Position numbers and translations under genes: made by a program
Shown here: positions 21,912 to 35,334 of the stretch, piece after piece
How positions within the stretch are numbered: the stretch's first letter is position 1
Layout of the letters: each line of letters opens with the position of its first letter
The notes under the pieces: model-generated
The model's database searches: none
What the model was told of the DNA's origin: nothing
Seen by the model: only the letters and a program-made list of their open reading frames with translations
DNA from: Adineta ricciae
Taxonomy: Eukaryota; Rotifera; Eurotatoria; Adinetida; Adinetidae
NCBI GenBank assembly: GCA_905250025.1
Contig: CAJNOJ010000167.1
Coordinates: 1-64,000 of the forward strand
DNA: 64,000 bases
Reading direction: 5' to 3'

Positions 21912-22684
21912 CAGTTTCATGAAATGAAATAGATTCTATTTCGATGCTTCGCCGAAATAAATAGTTTATCTGTAAATTCAACAAATTATGCATACATTGT
22001 TAAGTCATTTCTTCAATTTAGCAGTTCAAATACTTTTCTTTGTGCTGTAATTGAGATGTTTTGACTAAACGTAGAGTTGAATTCTTAGAGGTATATATTG
22101 ATCAATTGCGCACATGCTTATGACTTGTATTGATTTGCTGAGTGTCACTTAATCGGCGTGGGAGTTATAAAAGCATTGCCTCAGATGTTTTTTATGATTG
22201 TCGCGAGAATCAGACGATATCGGATTGTTTGTTAATAATTTACAAGTTGATGAAATTGTTAAATATTAGATTTCTCAATTCATGCTTATCATCGCCAAGC
22301 AGAAGCAGCTATTCGACGTTCGAATGTTGCCGGAAGCAACAATGAGCTTTATCCCAGGTGATACAAGTTGATCGAAATTTATCAAAAATGGTTATCCTGT
22401 TGCACTATTCAGATTATTAGATTTTGCGATATATGAGGATTTCCTTTCGCATTGATGGACAAGAGTTTTTCGAACGATTTGCACATAATGAGTGGTCGAA
22501 TGCGATACGTTGAATTTTAGATGCCTTGTTAGAATACAAATTTGATGTGTGAGGTAAAGCACTGTTGAAGTTAAGAAGATGACAGATTGAATTTGAGGAT
22601 TTATGTAATGATCTGATTGATGACATTCCGTTGAGTCGTGATTCATCTCGATATGATTTTGAGTAGTTTATCGGAAACATTTGT
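21912..22684. other. Spacer with weak coding traces
   Basis: About 22280-22340 could encode a short stretch (YHRQAEAAIRRSNVAG) reminiscent of TPR/kinesin-light-chain-like proteins, but it has no supported exons. No RPA-like gene is present at this place upstream of Helitron copy 2. Confidence 0.35.
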
Positions 22685-24858
22685 AACAAAAAGGCGCATG
22701 TACAGAATAATTTGACTTTAGTTCACTTTTTGATATCTGTACTTCTAGTTATTGATTTTGCATCTTTTTTAAAAGACATATAATACGTTGGCAAATATGG
22801 AAGAAACAGAGATGAAAGATGATGAATGTCAACTGAAAAATTCTAATAGTTCGCAAACTTCCGTTAATCAAATGATTCAAATAGGTGCTTCGAATACGGA
22901 AAGTGTCAAGAAAAGAAAAGGAAACCGCAATTCGAAGCCATCAAAGAAACTCAAATGTAATCGAAATTCCAAAGCATCTGCGAGGCAGAAAGCTAATCGC
23001 AATTCCAGACCATCACAGAAACACAAAGTTAATCGAAATTCGAAACCTTGTAAGAAACAGAAAGCTAATCGAAATTGCAAACCTTCAAGAAAGAATCGAA
23101 AGAAAAGTGGACCAACGTTGAATTGCACGAACGCCGAAAACGTCGAAGACGGTGAATCAAATTCATATGAATTTGAAGACATTTGTAAAATTTGCTTGTT
23201 CATTGAGATGGATGATATCATTGAAAATATTTAGATTCTATGAATATTAAAATGAATCTGGAAGAACATTTAGAAAGTGCCGATATATACAATGCATTAA
23301 ATGAAAGGTTTGTTTGCTTTTATCGATTGTTGTTTTCGTTAAAAAAAGGTATGCTTGTTAGATACTTTTCAACGATTCTTCAATTATGGGTGCCTTGTTC
23401 TTGTTGTGGATCATTACATGCTGAAAGTCAGCTACAGAAAGCATCGAGCAAGCACGAATTAGAACATGATGTGGTTGAAGGAGATTTGTTATGTAAAAAG
23501 TGTATTGGTTTCACGGCATCAGAGTATCGTCCTCATTGTTTGTTTGCCCGCGTAAAGAATAAGCTACACATTTGTATGACTCCGGATGAACTAAAATTAG
23601 GTTTTATGGAACAGCGAGCAGTTACACTATCTCATGTGTATATGAGCATTATTGTTGTTCGTGGCCATCAAGCTGCATTAAAAGGACAATAGTCCACTTT
23701 CATGTCGACTCAGATGCAGTAGTAGATCAATTGTTACCATTCCCTCGATGTCATGAATTCTTGGCAGTTGTCCAGGAGAAACCGACGAAGAGCGAAGAAA
23801 TCAGCACGACAGTTACATATTCATTCAGTCCCGTACAAGTTTTAAAGGCACTACTCTATTTGAAACAATATAATCATTTGTATTTCGAAAAACAGATAAT
23901 GACTGTAGAGCAAATGCAACTATTGTTTAAATGTCAAAGTGAAAATATTACTCCGATTAAAATAATCGATAGTTATGCGTATAATAATTCTACAACTACA
24001 GTTCCGTTCATAAACTCATATGATGTTTTGTGTGGTCCGAAGTAATTTAATTTACGCTGCATGATAATTCATTTCCATCAAATATTTTAGACGAGTTATG
24101 TCATGTGCAAAAGATGCAATATGGCAAGTTGAGCCATATTTGGAAGAGCGTTCATATCCTTGGTTATATCCACATGGTAAAGGTGGTGAAGGTGATCCTG
24201 AACGACCTTTAAAAATGAATTTACGAGAGTATTATAAACTGAGATTGAAATCTGTTGATAATCGATGGCAAAAAGATCCAACATGGATTTTTCGAGCACT
24301 TAATATTTTGCAAAGAGATGATTTACGCAAGTCAGTTAATTTTCATGCGAAAAAACGGTTTCAAAACGGGAAAATGTGTTATTTGATATATCCAGGTATG
24401 TTCATTGTTGTTTAACAAAAATTACACAAAGATTTGATTTTACACAAACAAAATGATAGAGAATCATTTGATATAGATATTGGTGGAGTTATTCGTGGTT
24501 CATCTGCATTTTGGAATAAGGCACGTAGACATTTGAGAGCGATGTATGCAACATTGGGAAAACCATTCATTTTTCTTTCTATCAACTTGCAAAATGACAT
24601 CGAATTTTTAACCTATATCGATCCTCAAAAGTTTGGTACAGCAGAAAATCCAGAATGGGATGCGATTTATAATTTATCTAAGGATGAATATTTACTGCTA
24701 GCAAATGAAAATGCGGCACTTGTAGCGCGTATGTGCAAACGTCGAATCGCAGCATTTGAAGAATACATCAAGGACAAGAAACATCCATTTCTCATTGATT
24801 ATGTTGTATCGAACTATTTTATCAAAATCGAATTTCAAAGAGATGGGTTACCTCATTT

Positions 24859-25028
24859 ACCTTGTTTTCCGCCTAAAAATTCATCAATTGCATTTCGATG
24901 AGGAACGTTCAAACATAAAAGAGAATAAATCGATTGAGCAGTATTATCGTGCAAACAAGTGAAAGTAACACATTTCGGATATTGATGCTGACGCATTACA
25001 TGACCCGACGAAAGAACAATACGTGGCA
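24859..25028 (-). other. Inverted fragment of a diverged Helitron helicase-region exon
   Basis: This piece is the reverse complement of a stretch matching about 26180-26343 of the same Helitron, with roughly one difference in ten bases. It stands where the HUH motif should be and ends at the 'n' at 25029. It is either a rearrangement using a third copy or a false join in the assembly. Confidence 0.8.
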
Positions 25029-28000
25029 NAACGACTGAATTACCTGATAAAAATGTTAATCCACTCCTTTTTCAATTAGTTCGAATGTTTCAATGGCATA
25101 TACATACATTCAGTTGCGATAAAAGTAATACTGAAATCGCTATGATTTTGCTTTTGAATTCTTTTATAAGATCATTCATTTGTGAAAATCCGAAGATCAA
25201 AGAAAGAATTCAAAAATTACAAACAGCATAAAGGAAAAGAAGAAACAGGGAATTCCTGTAATTTTAATCGAGACCATGAAGATGAAATTTATGAGAGAGT
25301 TAATCCAGATCATGACATTGATATAATTCAGGCGAATCTGGATAGAAAAGACTTTTTTGAACGTGCGGGATGTCGATACGGGAAACCTGAACCATTGGCT
25401 TCTGGAACTCATTTTCGAACATATAAAGAAGCGAAGATTTTAACTCGAGGTGATCGAGATATTATCTTAAGACGAATAACTGAGGAAGTAATCATTTTCA
25501 GTTTCTGAGTACGATTGTTTTTATTGATGCTGTTAGTCGCGTCGTATCGTACCGTACAATGTTAACTTACTTAAAACATTCAAGTGCAATCAGGACATTC
25601 AAATTGTCACGGATCCATGGGCGGCAGCAGAGTATCTTTTTTCATATGTTAGCAAAGAAGCACATATGGAGAGAGATCTTGTCCAAAAACTAGCTGGATG
25701 TACATGTTCTACAATCGACGAAGCTAAAAAAATTCTATTAAAGGCTGGCAATGCTGTTTTATCGCATAGGCAAATTGGGAAAATTGAAGCTGCATGGATA
25801 GTTTTAGGTAATATTGTCAACTTTTGGAATCTTGTATTTTTTTCGATTGGTAGGCATTCCGTTGTATCGATGTTCAATGGCAACTGTTCATATTTATTTA
25901 TCTTTGCCATGTGATGAAGATCGATTATTGAAAGATAAAAATATTGATACTGCCGTTCTCAGTGATAATGATTTCGTGAAGACAATAGTGGATCGATATT
26001 CAGAACGACCTTTGCAACCAGATACTATTCGTGATCTTACTTTGTTTGAATTTGCAACTTGGTTTTCCATCGAGTACGGTGAATCCGAAAGTGAAAATGA
26101 TGAGTTGAAAAGCAATCCGTTATGGCGAAAAGATTATAATGAATCACCTTTACTCAGAACATATAAACGATTGCCACGGATTGCTCTTTCCTCCGGTCAT
26201 GTAATGCGACAGCATCAACATCCAAAATGTGTTACTTTTACGTGTTTGCACGATAATGCCGCTCAATCAATTTATTCTATTTTATGTTTGAACGTTCCTC
26301 ATCGAAATGCAATTGATGAATTTTTAGGCGGAAAACAAGGTTTGAGACAAAGTTTGACAATAAGGGTAAATGTCTACACAATTTTAGAACCAAGTACATT
26401 TGATTTATACCAATCGCTCGTTCATCATAAAGCAGAGATATGTAAACGAATTGTATCTCTTCCAGAGAGCTATCGGATTCAATTGCAGAATCTCGTAGAC
26501 CATCTAATTAGTATTAATAATGAAAACTTCGCAATTAATTATCGAGAGTCTTATATATTTACCAATCCTAGTGAATTTGAAAGTGAACATGGTGATAATT
26601 CGGTATCAGAAGGTAAACTTGGAGATAAGGTGGAAAATCGGCCAATTAATGATGCATTGGCTGCCGTTGACAATAGCGATGGTAATACATTTGAAGACTT
26701 TAGAGCGTTAAATCGATTGCGTGACTCAGCAAATTCACAGCAGAAATATTTACTCGATTTTATCCAAAATTATTTTGATTGTGTATTAAAACACGTTCGA
26801 CGTCCAAGAGAAGTTCGACAACCAAAACCATTTCATATTGTCGTTAACGGACTTGCTGGCTCCGGTAAATCTTATGTGATTGATATAATTGAGAAAATGA
26901 TGAAAGAGTATTGTATTGCCGAATCCTCTGGAATTTCACGTGCGCGAAAGAATTTTGGTTTACTCAAAATGGCTCATACTGGTAAAGCCGCACTGAATAT
27001 TGGTGGATCGACAATACATTCAGCTTTAGCAATTGTGAGTATATGGTTTATTGTATAAACGTGTAAAGATTATTGTTTAGTGCCCAGACGGTAACTCATC
27101 ACCGAATAATCTAAATTCGTTTAAACTGTATACGTTGCGCAATCGATTATGTGGTTTATTATTAATTATCATCGATGAGATTTCACTTGTTTCGCACTGT
27201 TTACTACAAAAGGTCAACAAACGTTTGAATGAAATTTTTGTGGCGTCGAGTGAATCTGATGTCTATTTCGGCGGGATTTCTGTCCTTGTTTTTGGTGATA
27301 TGGCTCAAATAGAACCTGTTGCTGCGAAACAAGTGTTTTTTCGTCCAAAAGGAGAATTATTTTCGCTGTGGCATGATTTGTTTCGACCTCTCAATTTCGA
27401 TATCAATATGAGACAAGGAGATGATCGATTGTTCTTCGATTGTTTATGTCGTATGCGTATCGGTATGTCATCTGTCAAAATGATTTTTTTTCGTATATAA
27501 ATAATTATTAATCGGTAGGTTGTTTGGATGAACAGATTGAAGCCCTGATAAAGTCTAGGAGTATTCGTAAGGAAGATAATCCATACAGTTTTGAACAACG
27601 ATTGCAAGAGTTACATTCCGTCGAATATAAGGACGCTATATACGCGTATGGTGCTCTTCGGTTGACAAATGCGAGAAATTTACAAATGCTAAAAGAACAC
27701 TGCAGACAGACCAAACATCCAATTTTCATGATAAATGCGTTGGATGTAATGTAGTCGTTTTATCTTTTTTCGTGTAGATAATTGTCCTTGGTTTGTATAG
27801 AAAGTTCCAATGATCGATACGTCATTTTATAAAGTTACGAATGCAAGCAATAAGATTTGTAAAGTAAAATTGAAACCGTCAAATGATGAAAATAAGTGTA
27901 GCTCTCTATATCCTCGTTTACCATTATGTGTTGGAGCACGAGTTCTAATTCGACGAAATATCGACCAAGAGAATTATGTTGTCAATGGAAGTGACGCAAT

Positions 28001-28819
28001 TGTAAAAGAGATTGTATGGGAAGATCCAAAGAATTTTCTTTCACCGCCTATAGCATTAGATGATATCTTTAATTCATTGAATAATGTTATTAATACAAAG
28101 CTACCGAAATATGTCATAGTCGGTGAGAGAAACATTTGTATACGTGTAAATATTTGAGGTCATTTTTCATTCAGAGTTAGATAACGGATTAGAATATAAG
28201 ATAGAACCTCAAGAAACGCGATTCAAAGATATGAACAATGTTAACATGACTCGTTTACAGTTGCCATTTGCTTTGGGCTACGCGATTACGATACATCGAA
28301 CTCAATGTATGACATATCCGAGAATGGTGATAGATTTAGGAGGCAAATACTGGAAGGCAGGGATGTTTTATACAGTTTTGAGTAGAGCTCGACGGATAAC
28401 GAATATCATTCTATTGGCTTATGATCGAAATTCTTTTAAAGTAATTTTGTGTTGATACTGCCATTCGACTGACAAGTAGTTTATTGTTAGGTTTCGAAAG
28501 ATGGGTTGCAAGAAATTGAACGGCTAAAAAAGATAGAAAAGGACAATGCAGTCAGAGTTGGTGATTATTTAGAATGTAAAGTATGTGCAAGTTAACATTC
28601 CCGGGATGATGGTAATTTGTTTTTTGTAATTATAGAGATACGATACCGATCTGAATGCTTCTTGTTACGCTGATACGAATTATGTACATCACAAACATGA
28701 AAAAAGAAAGTATGATTTGAGCAATGATATCGAACAAACTAAGCGATGTAAAGAGACATCAAATGTGGTGCGAAATTGCAGCGATATCCGTTTGAACAAC
28801 AATTTTATCCCAGAAGATT

Positions 28820-29450
28820 TCATTGTTTGTGAAAAAAAGAACGATTATTCTGTGGTCGTCATGATCTTCGTGCAATGCTACAAAATATGGCATTGTTCGA
28901 TGATCAATTCTTGCAAACGTTGGGACGGCAGTTAGCAACGGATGAATTATTGATTCGACAAGACGTACACGCAGTAGATAATTATTATTTTAATATGTAT
29001 ACCGGTTATTACAATATTCAAGTTATACAAGAAGCTCTTAAGAGGCAATGCAATATAGAACTAATACAATGGAATAATTCAGATAGAATTTCCTCGTTTG
29101 TTTATCAAGAAATCATGAATAATATCGAATTTGTGCAAGCTTTATTCGTTCATCTAGCAGAGCATTATTTTTGTGCAAGGAAATTTGATAGTACTCCAAA
29201 TTACTTCTTTATTATTGATTCTCTAAAACCAGGTCTACATAAGACCATTAAGCAAAAAGAAATTCGACAATACATTAATTATTTACATGAGCATAATGGC
29301 TCTATTTATATACCTGTCTCTGGTAGCATTTTACACATGGAAACCATTTCATCCGAACTCGTTTCTTCTCTCATTCATCCACTACCAATATCAGAAGCAG
29401 ACAAAATAACTTTCAAATTGAATGAGAACCGGACTTTCTTGTTTTCATAG
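28820..29450 (+). CDS. Josephin-type domain at the C-terminus of Helitron copy 2
   Basis: CEKK, then (after a one-base slip in an A-rich run near 28835) LFCGRH with the catalytic Cys. Then YYNIQVIQEALKRQCNIEL, AEHYFCARKF with the catalytic His, and FFIIDSLKP, where the Asn of copy 1 is Asp, as I recall for some other Josephin proteins. Copies 1 and 2 differ at many codons yet keep every Josephin landmark, which fits past selection on the domain. The domain ends at the stop at 29450. Confidence 0.8.
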
Positions 29451-30657
29451 TGAACTAATCACAGAATAAGTACAGTCAACAATGAAGCATTTGTTTTGAA
29501 CTGATAGAGTAGTAGTATAACTCCATGGTTGCTAGTTATTTAGATCAATATTTTAATGCTTTACATTTACATTTACCAGTTATCGTACGATCGATATGTG
29601 GAGTATAGGCGGTATTGAGGTTATCATCGGTATACTAAGCATAAGGAGTATTGCGGTCAGGGCTAATATTTACGTATGTCAAAAGCATAATTTCAATCTA
29701 AACTCAGTTTATGTACGAATACGTAGTATAGAAGTATAGATCATTGGTGTGTTTGAACTGAAATTGTTCATTTTAATCATTTTGGTGCAGAAATAAATTA
29801 TTAATGAGGTTGTCCATAAATGTCCTTGGATTGGATTGTATTGATATCTAGTGCCTTAGCTTTTTCATGACAAATACCACAATTTCAACTGCCTCACTAA
29901 GATACTTAAACTTTTACGTTTCGTCTATGCTGAATGCATCGTATGCTGGATATTTTGAGAATTTGAGCACTAGCCCATGCAGTGTGTAAACTTAAGAGGT
30001 CTGAAACTCGCTATAGAGTGGATGGTGCGAGCATCGTTATTGCAGCAGTCGCGGTTGTGGTCCTAAGAGTTCTATTGGTGGTTATATGTCCCGTACTATG
30101 TATAATGGTACTAGCTTCTATATCGAATATCCATGATTTATGGCTCATATGCCGTAATATCTCATATGATATCACCAGACTGTGTAGTTCTTGTTGATCA
30201 ATATAGTTGCATTGGCTCACATAGGGCTAGAAATCGCAATATACACGGGACCAGAGTTGTCGATGTACTGGCAATAGCACTATTCATGCGTATATAGAGC
30301 ATTGTTTGTATATAGCTAATAGCTGGAATGCTTTTTGTAATCTGTGCAGCATGTGTAGTGCGTATAGGTTGCGCACCATGTATAGCTTGTATATCGCTTA
30401 TAGCCTCTGGAGTTTCAGTAGGCTTTAAAGACCTTATATAGTAGCATGTTGTAGCCTTTATAGCCTCTGTAGACTGCTCCCTGTAGCCTAGTCCATCTAG
30501 CTTACATAGTGTATGTAGAGTACTTGAGCTCGTAATGGGTCTAGTGTTTATGGCTAGAATAGGTTCCTTTGACCCTTGGGGGGGGGGGGGGGTCCAACGA
30601 TCGTCGATATAGAACTTACACTCACTATTTTTCTTCGAAAAATAATGTGAGTTCCAC
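29451..30657. other. Spacer with degenerate repeats, G-run and hairpin
   Basis: From about 29950 to 30560 the sequence is made of drifting TATAG/GTAG/TAGC words without a clean unit. A run of about 15 G occurs near 30578. A hairpin with 14-bp arms (ACTCAC-TATTTTTC) lies at 30620-30652. No gene is seen. Confidence 0.5.
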
Positions 30658-30951
30658 AAAAGCAACTGCACCATATACAAATAGTTATCAATCTTCAACA
30701 TCTGCATTACCGAAACGAAATCAAAAAGTTATTGAAATTCATCAATTAAATGAAACATTAAATGATTTGTCTGATACAATCGAAGCGGTTTCTAAAAACA
30801 ATTATCAATTCATGAAAAACTGTGAGAAATACTTCGGATTGATTTCGCCGGAACAAGTGGTTTTATCATTGCCTGGCAAAAGTGTCGAACTTGGTTATTT
30901 TATTCCGATTGATCGAACAATATCAGCAATGTTGAAATCTCAACCACTTCT
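30658..30951 (+). repeat. Partial second copy of a transposase exon segment
   Basis: The 294 bp match 32042-32335 with about 2 percent difference, inside the transposase gene. The copy stops at the 'n' at 30952. It is probably a second allele or copy joined here by the assembler. Confidence 0.85.
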
Positions 30952-31061
30952 NAAACAAATAGTAACATCCTTCGTTGCGCACTTCTTTTGTATAATCATA
31001 ATGAACCTTTCATCGCGTACAGACAACATTTCTATTTTTAGATATTGCATATCTTTTTATC

Positions 31062-34000
31062 ATGAACTGGTCCTGTGAACAAGTAGTTGCTTGGTGCAAG
31101 TCATTTATCGATGATCATTCAATTTTATCAAGATTCGAAGGTCAGTCAGCTTTTGTTTATCGCGCAGAGGCATGCATATCTTGCTAAAGAAAAGCTCGTT
31201 TTACGTTTATGTTAACGAATAGATTATTGTTGTGCATGTTGTAAATTTTTCGTATTAATATACCTTTAGACTAGTTGTCTCCTTACGTTTGCTTAGCAGA
31301 ATAGACCTATGCGCTTGTATAGAAGAAACAAATTGAGTTGTTTGTTATTTCGTGATCCGAGCATTTGCAGTCACGCTTTCCCTATTCATCGATGCATTTC
31401 ACAAATTTGTAGATAAATAAGTTTCTTCGTATCCTTATTGCAAATATATAATTCACTCGATACCGATCACTCGTCTATATCAAAACCAGGATGTCATCAT
31501 TCAGCTGTCCACTTTGTCTAACACATCGGCGTTTCGATAGTTTTGCCAGAATGTTTCAACACATAACATTGTATCATCAAAACGAACCAAATTTCAGTAT
31601 CACATGCGATTTGCATAATGCTTGCGGAGTTTTGTACCGAACATATTCTGCGTATAAAGCCCATGTTTACCGACAACACATATCTGAACTTCATTTGAAA
31701 AACAAACCGAACGACAATCGACAACAAGAAAATATAAATAGTTCAACTGTGAATTCCGAAGTAATCAACAATGGTGATGATACATTTTACTCCGTTTATG
31801 GCACTTTCGAAGAAAATCCTGTTGATGACGATTTGGACGCAAATTTTTGTAATACTGGATCGTTCTTTCCTTCGACTAATGTTGATGAAAGTGTCTCTGA
31901 ATTGCTGTCGATTATTAAACGATCGTACTTGTTGTTCATCTTGGAATTACGCGAAGAATATTTACTGCCACAGGGTGTGACAAATATTATCTCGACGTAT
32001 ATTGTAACACTCCTCCGTCACCTGGAAATTTTACTGAATAAAAAAGCAACTGCACCATATACAAATAGTTATCAATCTTCAACATCTGCATTACCGAAAC
32101 GAAATCAAAAAGTTATTGAAATTCATCAATTAAATGAAACATTAAATGATTTGTCTGATACAATCGAAGCGGTTTCTAAAAACAATTATCAATTCATGAA
32201 AAACTGTGAGAAATACTTCGGTTTGATTTCGCCGGAACAAGTGGTTTTATCATCGCCTGGTGAAAGTGTCGAACTTGGTTATTTTATTCCGATTGATCGA
32301 ACAATATCATCAATGTTGAAATCTCAACCACTTCTCATTGAGATTTTAGAAAATATTCATCAACAGCGAATCACTGTTGATAATGATCCAGATCTGATGT
32401 TTTCAGTGAGAGATGGAATGTATGGTAGTCGATTTGATGAAGAAAGTCTGTTAATCCAATTATATTTGGACGATATTGGTCTCACTAATCCGCTCGGTGC
32501 TAAACGTGATAGACATAAAATGACAATGATTTATTTTTCTTTGGAAGACATGCCAGACAAATATCGTTCGAAACTCGATTTCATTCAGTTAGTTGCTGTT
32601 TGTGAGAGCAAGCAACTAAAGGTAAATTTTTCTAATAAAAATGGAATATGTACTGAGTTGGCAACTGAGTTACAAAGACTCGTTCTAATAGTATCCATGG
32701 AAACAATATCATTCTATATTATTTCTCATTTCTTTTTTGAGAATAATGACAAAGCTCAGCGCTTCTTTGCGCCAATTGTGGAAAATTTGAACAAGTTGCA
32801 ATTGAATGGTATTTCAATCAACGGCGTCCATCTTACATTTTCTTTTTCTACAGTAGTAGCTGACAATTTGGCATCTCATTTTATAGGTGCTTTTCAGTCT
32901 TGTTTTAATGGTGGTTATTTTTGCAGAAGATGTTATATTACTTATCCAGAGAAGAATTTACCAATTTCATTAGAAAAAATTCAAACTCGGTCAATGACTG
33001 ATCACGATAGTCTCGTTGATGAGATCACCAACGATCCTACTGGCACACCGTTGAAGGGTGTCATGGGACCAAGTCCATTACGAGAACTAATTGGTTTTCA
33101 TGCGACGACATCATTACCCCGCGATCTTATGCATGACTACCTTGAAGGAATATGTCCAATGATCATAATGTCGTTACTCAAGCAAGCATCTGCGTTACGA
33201 ATTTTAACATACAGTGAGAATGTTTTTGCCATTTTCAATCCAATTCCGACAGATTTTCTTGCATGAATAGACAGGCATACAACTTTGACATGCAGTGCGA
33301 AATTTTTCCTGAAAATTGCATTTATCTTCTCGTTCGCTTTTTGTCTATCTCGATACTGAAACCAGGGATTGTGTAGACATTAGGATAATTTCAATAAACA
33401 CATTTTATCCGATTTTTAATGAGCTAAGTGTTGAAGAATTAATCTCATTAGCTGAAGATGTGAAATCTGTTTATTCTTTGAGGAACAGCAAGTTTTTGTT
33501 GAAAACCTCAGTAAACCATATTTTTATTGTTCGTTTGAGAAGTACGTTCATACTCATCTTGCTCATGTATACTTTTCGCATTTGAAGTTCGCATACAAGA
33601 ACGTATGGAAGACTTCCAATACGGAAAATTTGATTCCAGCAATCAACCACCTCCATTGCTCGTAAAACATCTTCAAAACGATATTATGGTTGCGACTGCC
33701 TCACAAAAATTATGTTTCTTTCGACTATTTCCGATTATTTTTCATGATATAGTTGATCAACTGCCTTCATTTATAGTATACAAAGTATTACGAGAAATAG
33801 TTGATCTGATATTGTCGTGCCCATTTCGTAGAAAATGGTTGCATACACTCGGTGAATTATGTGAAACTTTCCACGAAATGATGCTGAGCCATTTTCCAGA
33901 TAAAATGACTCCCAAGGTGCATTTTATTAGAGAATATAAGCACACGATTAGTGATTTTGGTCCAGCAGTTAAACAATGGTGCTTTCGATACGAAGGAAAG

Positions 34001-35291
34001 CACTCATACTTCAAGAAGATCACAGTTCGAACCAATAATTTCAAAAATATTCCAAAAATGCTAGTCACTCGTTATCTTCTCAAACAATGTTTAACATTCG
34101 GTCATTTGGCTCGATTGCAATCATCTCAATATCCTGTTGGTATCAAAAAAGTTCGAAGCACTTCGTTTGATTTGCAAATGAAGGACATTCTATTGGCGCA
34201 TTTCAATCATATTGATTTTGACAACGATTTATCGCAATGCAATACATTGATTTGTGGTAATGTTGAATATCGTCGATGTGGAGTGCATGTCATAGGTTTG
34301 AAACCATCGCATGAACAGCCGGTATTCGCTCAGATTATCATGATTATCAAAAAGAATGAGAAATGGTGGTTATTCGTCGATATACTGGACACAGTTTGTT
34401 ATGATGAAAAATTGTCGGCATGGCAAATACAATCTAGAGCTCAGCACACTCTGATTGATCCAAACGACTTAGTGCATTATCACAAAGGACTGGATATTTA
34501 CATAGTAAACAGTTTGAGTTTTATTTCATTTGCATCACGTTTGACATTGCATTAAGCATAGAACAGACAGAAAATGCTTCAAACAAGTATCGTCATATAT
34601 ATTTTGCTATGATTTCCTTTTTAACCTTTCGTTAATCGCTTTTAATTGTTCATACTCATACACCTGACCCTATATCCAGTCTTATTCAATAATAGTGGGA
34701 CGATCTGTTTCACTGATACATGTTCAGATTCATGATCAAAGTGATCACTCATCTGAACTGACAACAATTTTTGATTTGATTTCGTTTTGACATTTTCGGA
34801 GCACCATGATTTTACATTGGTTAATAGTATTCTTTCACGCTGCATGACTTTTCTACATGAAAACACATACTAATCCAATTCTCGAACCTAGTCGAGTATG
34901 TCTTTTAAAAAAGTTTTATTCCTATTATTTCATTTAAACATACAGTTTCATTAATTTCCAGAACATGACGTGGATGGCTCGATGCTCAAGATGCTGAATA
35001 GTGTCGAACGAATATCACAAATAATACCGAAATTGAAACAACAGCTACTTTTCTTGGAAGAGCGAGAGAAATTATTTCGACAAATTGAAGATGGTTCAAT
35101 TTCATGTGATGGTTCATTATCTAATACATCTGTTATATCTAAAACATCAGCATTGAGTTTACTAAATGCTCAAGCACCATCTGGTCTTTCAATTAGTTCA
35201 CAATCATCACCTTCTGCTCATCTATCAAATGCAAATCTTGCGGCAACAATGTCTACAAATAGTTCAATGGTTGATCAAACTATCGCTGCTG

Positions 35292-35334
<43 letters not shown>

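Larger units (their letters stand above)
22685..29450 (+). mobile_element. Helitron copy 2
   Basis: It is collinear with copy 1 from the leader (AACAAAAAGGCGCAT) to the end of the Josephin domain, with the same intron positions but many substitutions, so it is an older, separate copy of the same family. It lacks the retrotransposon. Termini were not found. The segment 24859-25028 is foreign and inverted, ending at an 'n'. Confidence 0.8.
22797..29450 (+). pseudogene. Helitron Rep-helicase-Josephin protein, copy 2 (broken)
   Basis: ATG at 22797. Five 12-residue basic repeats (KANRNSRPSQKH type) are followed by CSCC...CKKC. A one-base deletion near 23691 breaks the frame. The Rep part runs to GLPHL at about 24858 and is then replaced by inverted sequence, so the HUH motif is absent; it resumes at 25030 with TTELPDKN. 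EYLFSYVSK (about 25640), GLAGSGKS (about 26865), IIIDEISLV (about 27173) and GYAITIHRTQ (about 28276) are present. Clear introns include 27495-27519 region, 28581-28635 and others of about 50 bp. From the helicase through the linker to CEKK at 28835 the frame is continuous across the intron at 28581-28635, which shows that helicase and Josephin belong to one protein. Confidence 0.82.

Noticed and set aside
22877-23221. Minus-strand frame with phenylalanine-rich repeats
   Set aside because: It is the antisense reading of the 12-residue basic repeats.
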